Position numbers and translations under genes: made by a program
Assembly: GCA_963854835.1 (NCBI GenBank)
Contig: OY978525.1
Span: 102,999,388 to 103,063,387, forward strand
Direction: 5' to 3'
DNA length: 64,000 bases
Source of the DNA: Megamerina dolium
Taxonomy: Eukaryota > Arthropoda > Insecta > Diptera > Megamerinidae
The notes under the pieces: model-generated
The model's database searches: none
What the model saw: the letters and a program-made list of their open reading frames with translations, nothing else
Told to the model about the DNA's origin: nothing
Shown here: piece by piece, positions 60,832-64,000 of the stretch
Numbering within the stretch: the first letter of the stretch is position 1
Layout: every line of letters begins with the position of its first letter

Positions 60832-61358
60832 TAGCCCTGACAGACGGCAGCGTTAATCCGGATTAACGATTTAATTCGAATTAACTCGGGCATTAACTGC
60901 AGCTAATCCGCATTAACTCTATGAGTTAATTCTCAAAATAAAAGTGGATTACCGCAATTTGCGATGGCAAAACTGCTGAAAATTTTCTATTGTGAATTTT
61001 TCTCTATCCAACTTACAAGACAATAGGTGTGTTCGCTTATAGAAAGCTTTCAAGAATTGTTAACAGTTTTCGACATGAAAAGAGTTGGCGAAAAAAAAAT
61101 CCAGCTGTCAATTACGAACTGTGAATGTCAATTTACAAGTTTCTGATAGTTTTCAGTTCACGTACTTCTTGTAGATTTTCACATATCGAGAGTGACATAT
61201 GACAGAAATTGATAGTGATAATAATGTAAGTGAGCAGACCTAATAAAACAGCAATCAGCCGTTTAGTTAATCTGCAATACTGCCGTCTGTCAGGTTAATA
61301 TTTTATTTGGATTAAGTGCGCCAGTAATCCGGATTAACGCTGTCGTCTGCCTAGGCTA
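60832..61358 (-). mobile_element. MITE copy C inserted in a LINE
   Basis: It is in reverse orientation relative to copies A and B, 527 bp long. It is flanked by TAA on each side. Removing it with one TAA restores the LINE reading frame (PIL|GISKAHYRN), so the insertion is precise and younger than the LINE. Confidence 0.85.
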
Positions 61359-61850
61359 TAAGATCGGTTCGGGTCCAAATGGTCGCTTTTCAGCTCCCTC
61401 ACTTGCTAATCTGTCTGCATCCTCATTACTATCGTAGCCACAGTGTGCTGGAATCCAATGTACTATCACTTGAATCCTGATTGATAGTTGTGGGAGAAGA
61501 TTAGCTGTCTCCCATACTAACCTGACTGTCCGACATTATAATAATTATTTTCCTATAGGGACAAAGGTTAAGAATTTCCCTGGTGCATTGATTATTAGTA
61601 AAGACTTCCGCTTGAAAGACAATTGCTAAGCTACCAAGACTGACGGATATTTGGGTATTGGGACAATATATACCAGATTCTGTGCCTTCTTCAGTCTTGG
61701 ATCCATCAGTGTACCATACAATGTCATCACAGGTAAGACTGATTTTTGCGTTTTCCCAGTCTATCCTGTTTGGTATGTGAGTTTTATATTTCCTGTTAAA
61801 GATATATCGCGTAGGCAGCATTAAGTCAAGACGCATCCAAAAGCTCTAGT
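61359..61850 (-). mobile_element. LINE RNase H region (part 1)
   Basis: The minus strand encodes an RNase H domain: IVWYTDGSKTEEGTESGIY holds the first Asp motif, FQAEVFTNNQCTREIL the Glu, and IIIMSDSQ the second Asp, with a stop after VSMGDS and further sequence ADRLASEGAEK. This is the RNase H of a non-LTR retrotransposon. It continues at 60348-60831 beyond MITE C. Confidence 0.75.
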
Positions 61851-62843
61851 ATCGTTTCCTATCTTCAACAATGGAGCGGTGACCAGAATTTATTGAAATT
61901 ACAAAAAAAAAATTTAAACAAAACCAAATCAAATAAAAACTAATATACTTCAGAAAATGTTATTAAATTAAAAACGATATTAACATAATTAATAATAAAA
62001 CAAAAATTTTGCCGATGACTAATTAAAAAACTAGAAAAAAAAAAAGAATTTGCATGACCGACTCTGCATGGCATACAGATGTTTTACAAATAAAATGAAG
62101 TAACATGAAACACACTTTGGTATGCAACAGCAGGGAATAATTGGATGCAACTAATATGCAGTAAAGTCAACAACATACTAATTGCATACATACTTGAATA
62201 GTGACTCATGCACGCATACTATAAAGCGCCACATTATCACTCACCTCACCTCAATTTCTCAATACATAAAAATTACAAACATTGGACAAAAGAGTTCCAG
62301 TTAAATTAACACGAAGAAACGAAGAGAAGCAAAAGTCAAAAGAAGCAGAAGAAATGAAAACGACCACAAGCGACGGATATGAGTTATGGATAAGAATTTT
62401 CAACAATTTTATACACAATATGATGCATACATTCATATATATTTTTTTCATAATAATTCGATTCACATTTTTCTGGTCAGCATAATTCAAGAGCATTTAT
62501 GCGAAAATGATGACAAATCATTAAAATTACTTATGAAAATTATAGATAGGTATACATAATATTAAGTTGAAAGAGTAAATAATAAAGAAAATACAAAATA
62601 AACGAAAAAAATAAAATAAAATAAAAACAAAATGTAAAATAAAATTATAAAAAGTTCCAACAATAACAACAACAAAAACTATTATAGCTCATGTCTCCTC
62701 ACTAATTCATTCATTATAGTACTTACAATACACCAACAACAACAAGAAGTACGAGTAATAATGACAAAAGCCATCAAAGTGTGACACATGTCATTGTCCT
62801 TAAATATTACAATATTATGCAATGTTTAACCTGAATTATTATA
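61851..62843. other. zip 5' intron or flank, no feature seen
   Basis: AT-rich. Short frames near 62251-62496 on both strands are not supported. Confidence 0.4.
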
Positions 62844-63072
62844 AGGGGTTTTTCAAAAGGGATGACACATTTTAGTGATTTTTGTTTTTTTTTTTTTTTT
62901 GTTATGTTGTGGTTAGCTTTCCTTTATTTTGAAATTTTTAGTTCAGCGTTTTCATAGTCGGTATTTGAATGATATGAATATGAATATGAAATGGATAGAT
63001 CAACCCCATTATTTTATATACAAGACTTACAAAACTTTGCCCAAAAACCTTTGTTCTTAATGAAAAACCCTG
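62844..63072. mobile_element. Small mariner-type MITE
   Basis: Ends AGGGGTTTTTCA and TGAAAAACCCTG are near-complements, with TA at both sides, enclosing 229 bp without coding. The CAGGGTTTTTC terminus is of the kind found on mariner-like elements. Confidence 0.5.
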
Positions 63073-64000
63073 TAGATATATATGTAAAATAAATAAAATT
63101 CTAAAGTCACTGAAAATAATTGCAAAAAGAATGCCGCAACGTCATAAATATGATTTCCAGGCCATTCAGGTATTTTTATGCAAGTAAGGTGCGTACATGG
63201 TGCGACTTAATATGATGAAAACTATTTAACAGCTAATTGCACATTATGCACAAAACATGACAATTCAATATTTATAAAACAAAATAAAAAATAAAAATAA
63301 AACAAATTTAAATAAAATAAAAATATATTAAAATGCAGTTTAAAACAGCAAAAAAAAAAAACAACAACAAGTCTTACATATACAAATTAAAATACAATCT
63401 CACACATTGTATGATTAAAAAAACTTGCAACGAATGTCATTTATATGCCAATTGTGCTATACATTTCTATAGGTACACATACATCTATATACATATGCAA
63501 TTACGTACGTGCAATGCTTTTCAATTAATTGGAAGGAAAAAATACACACACAAAAGCAAATAATGCATAACCAACAACAACAACAATAAAGGAGTTAACG
63601 TCAGCAACAACAACCACAATAAAGACGATGACGACGATGACGACGACGACGATCTGGTTTCTACGTAATTTCCCATTTAAGTCAAAATAATTCAATGCAA
63701 CACATTAGCAACTTGTTGCTATCAAAAGTAGCAACATTTATAATACTGCTGTTCTTGTGGTGTGTTTCAATGTTTCAAGTACGTATGTACCCATAGTTAG
63801 TAGAGACACAAAATATAAAAAAAAACCAAACACAACAATTAACACAATAATTATAATGACATTGTATGAGTGTAATTGAGTATGTATGTATGTATTTAAG
63901 TGTAAGTGAAACATAAGTACGTTCATACATATGGTTTATGTAAATTTTCATTTGCTTAACCTTTTATCTCAAATAAATTCGCTATAAGTGCTCATATGTG
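63073..64000. other. zip upstream intron, simple repeats
   Basis: Contains CAA runs near 63365 and 63575, and a GAC-rich run at 63626-63652. The zip 5' exons are not seen in this stretch and must lie beyond 64000. Confidence 0.4.

Noticed and set aside
63626..63652. GACGAC-type run considered as a CRISPR-like or coding repeat
   Set aside because: A plain trinucleotide microsatellite with no spacers and no open gene.

Overview
The window looks like nuclear DNA of a higher fly. It is AT-rich, its genes carry short spliced introns with GT..AG borders, and it holds an almost complete non-muscle myosin II heavy chain that matches Drosophila zipper closely. The transposon load (Tc1/mariner, PIF/Harbinger-like, LINE and tRNA-derived SINE sequences) and the long introns suit a tephritid fruit fly better than Drosophila. 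The species is an inference.

Left part (about 4.0-23.0 kb, + strand): four tandem genes for multi-pass membrane proteins of the dolichol kinase (DOLK/Sec59) family. They share one five-exon plan with identical intron phases. Copies 2 and 3 are the closest pair and also share 5' and 3' flanks. A promoter-proximal motif lies exactly 154 bp before the start codon in copies 2, 3 and 4. All four keep the terminal T-x-Q-I-D-N-L motif. All four have lost the Glu of the K-T-x-E-G nucleotide-loop motif, and copies 2 and 3 also change the preceding Gly-Asp motif. Dolichol kinase makes dolichyl phosphate in the ER membrane for N-glycosylation, so a local expansion with altered catalytic motifs is the most unusual thing here.

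Right part (about 29.3-58.4 kb and beyond, - strand): zipper, the non-muscle myosin II heavy chain. Nine constitutive exons are visible, from motor residues near the start of the ATPase domain to the stop codon. The 5' end lies beyond position 64000. Two unlabelled exon candidates fit the splice phase: a 147-bp cassette inserted at motor loop 1, and a short alternative last exon with an AATAAA signal just after its stop.

Between and inside these genes lie mobile elements: a degenerate Tc1-like element with 240-bp inverted repeats, a DD37D (maT-like) element inside a zipper intron, several internally deleted mariners, three copies of a 528-bp inverted-repeat MITE with TTA/TAA target duplications (one cutting a LINE), LINE 3' ends, and a tRNA-derived SINE family. 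Other intergenic stretches are AT-rich with simple repeats and show no supportable gene.
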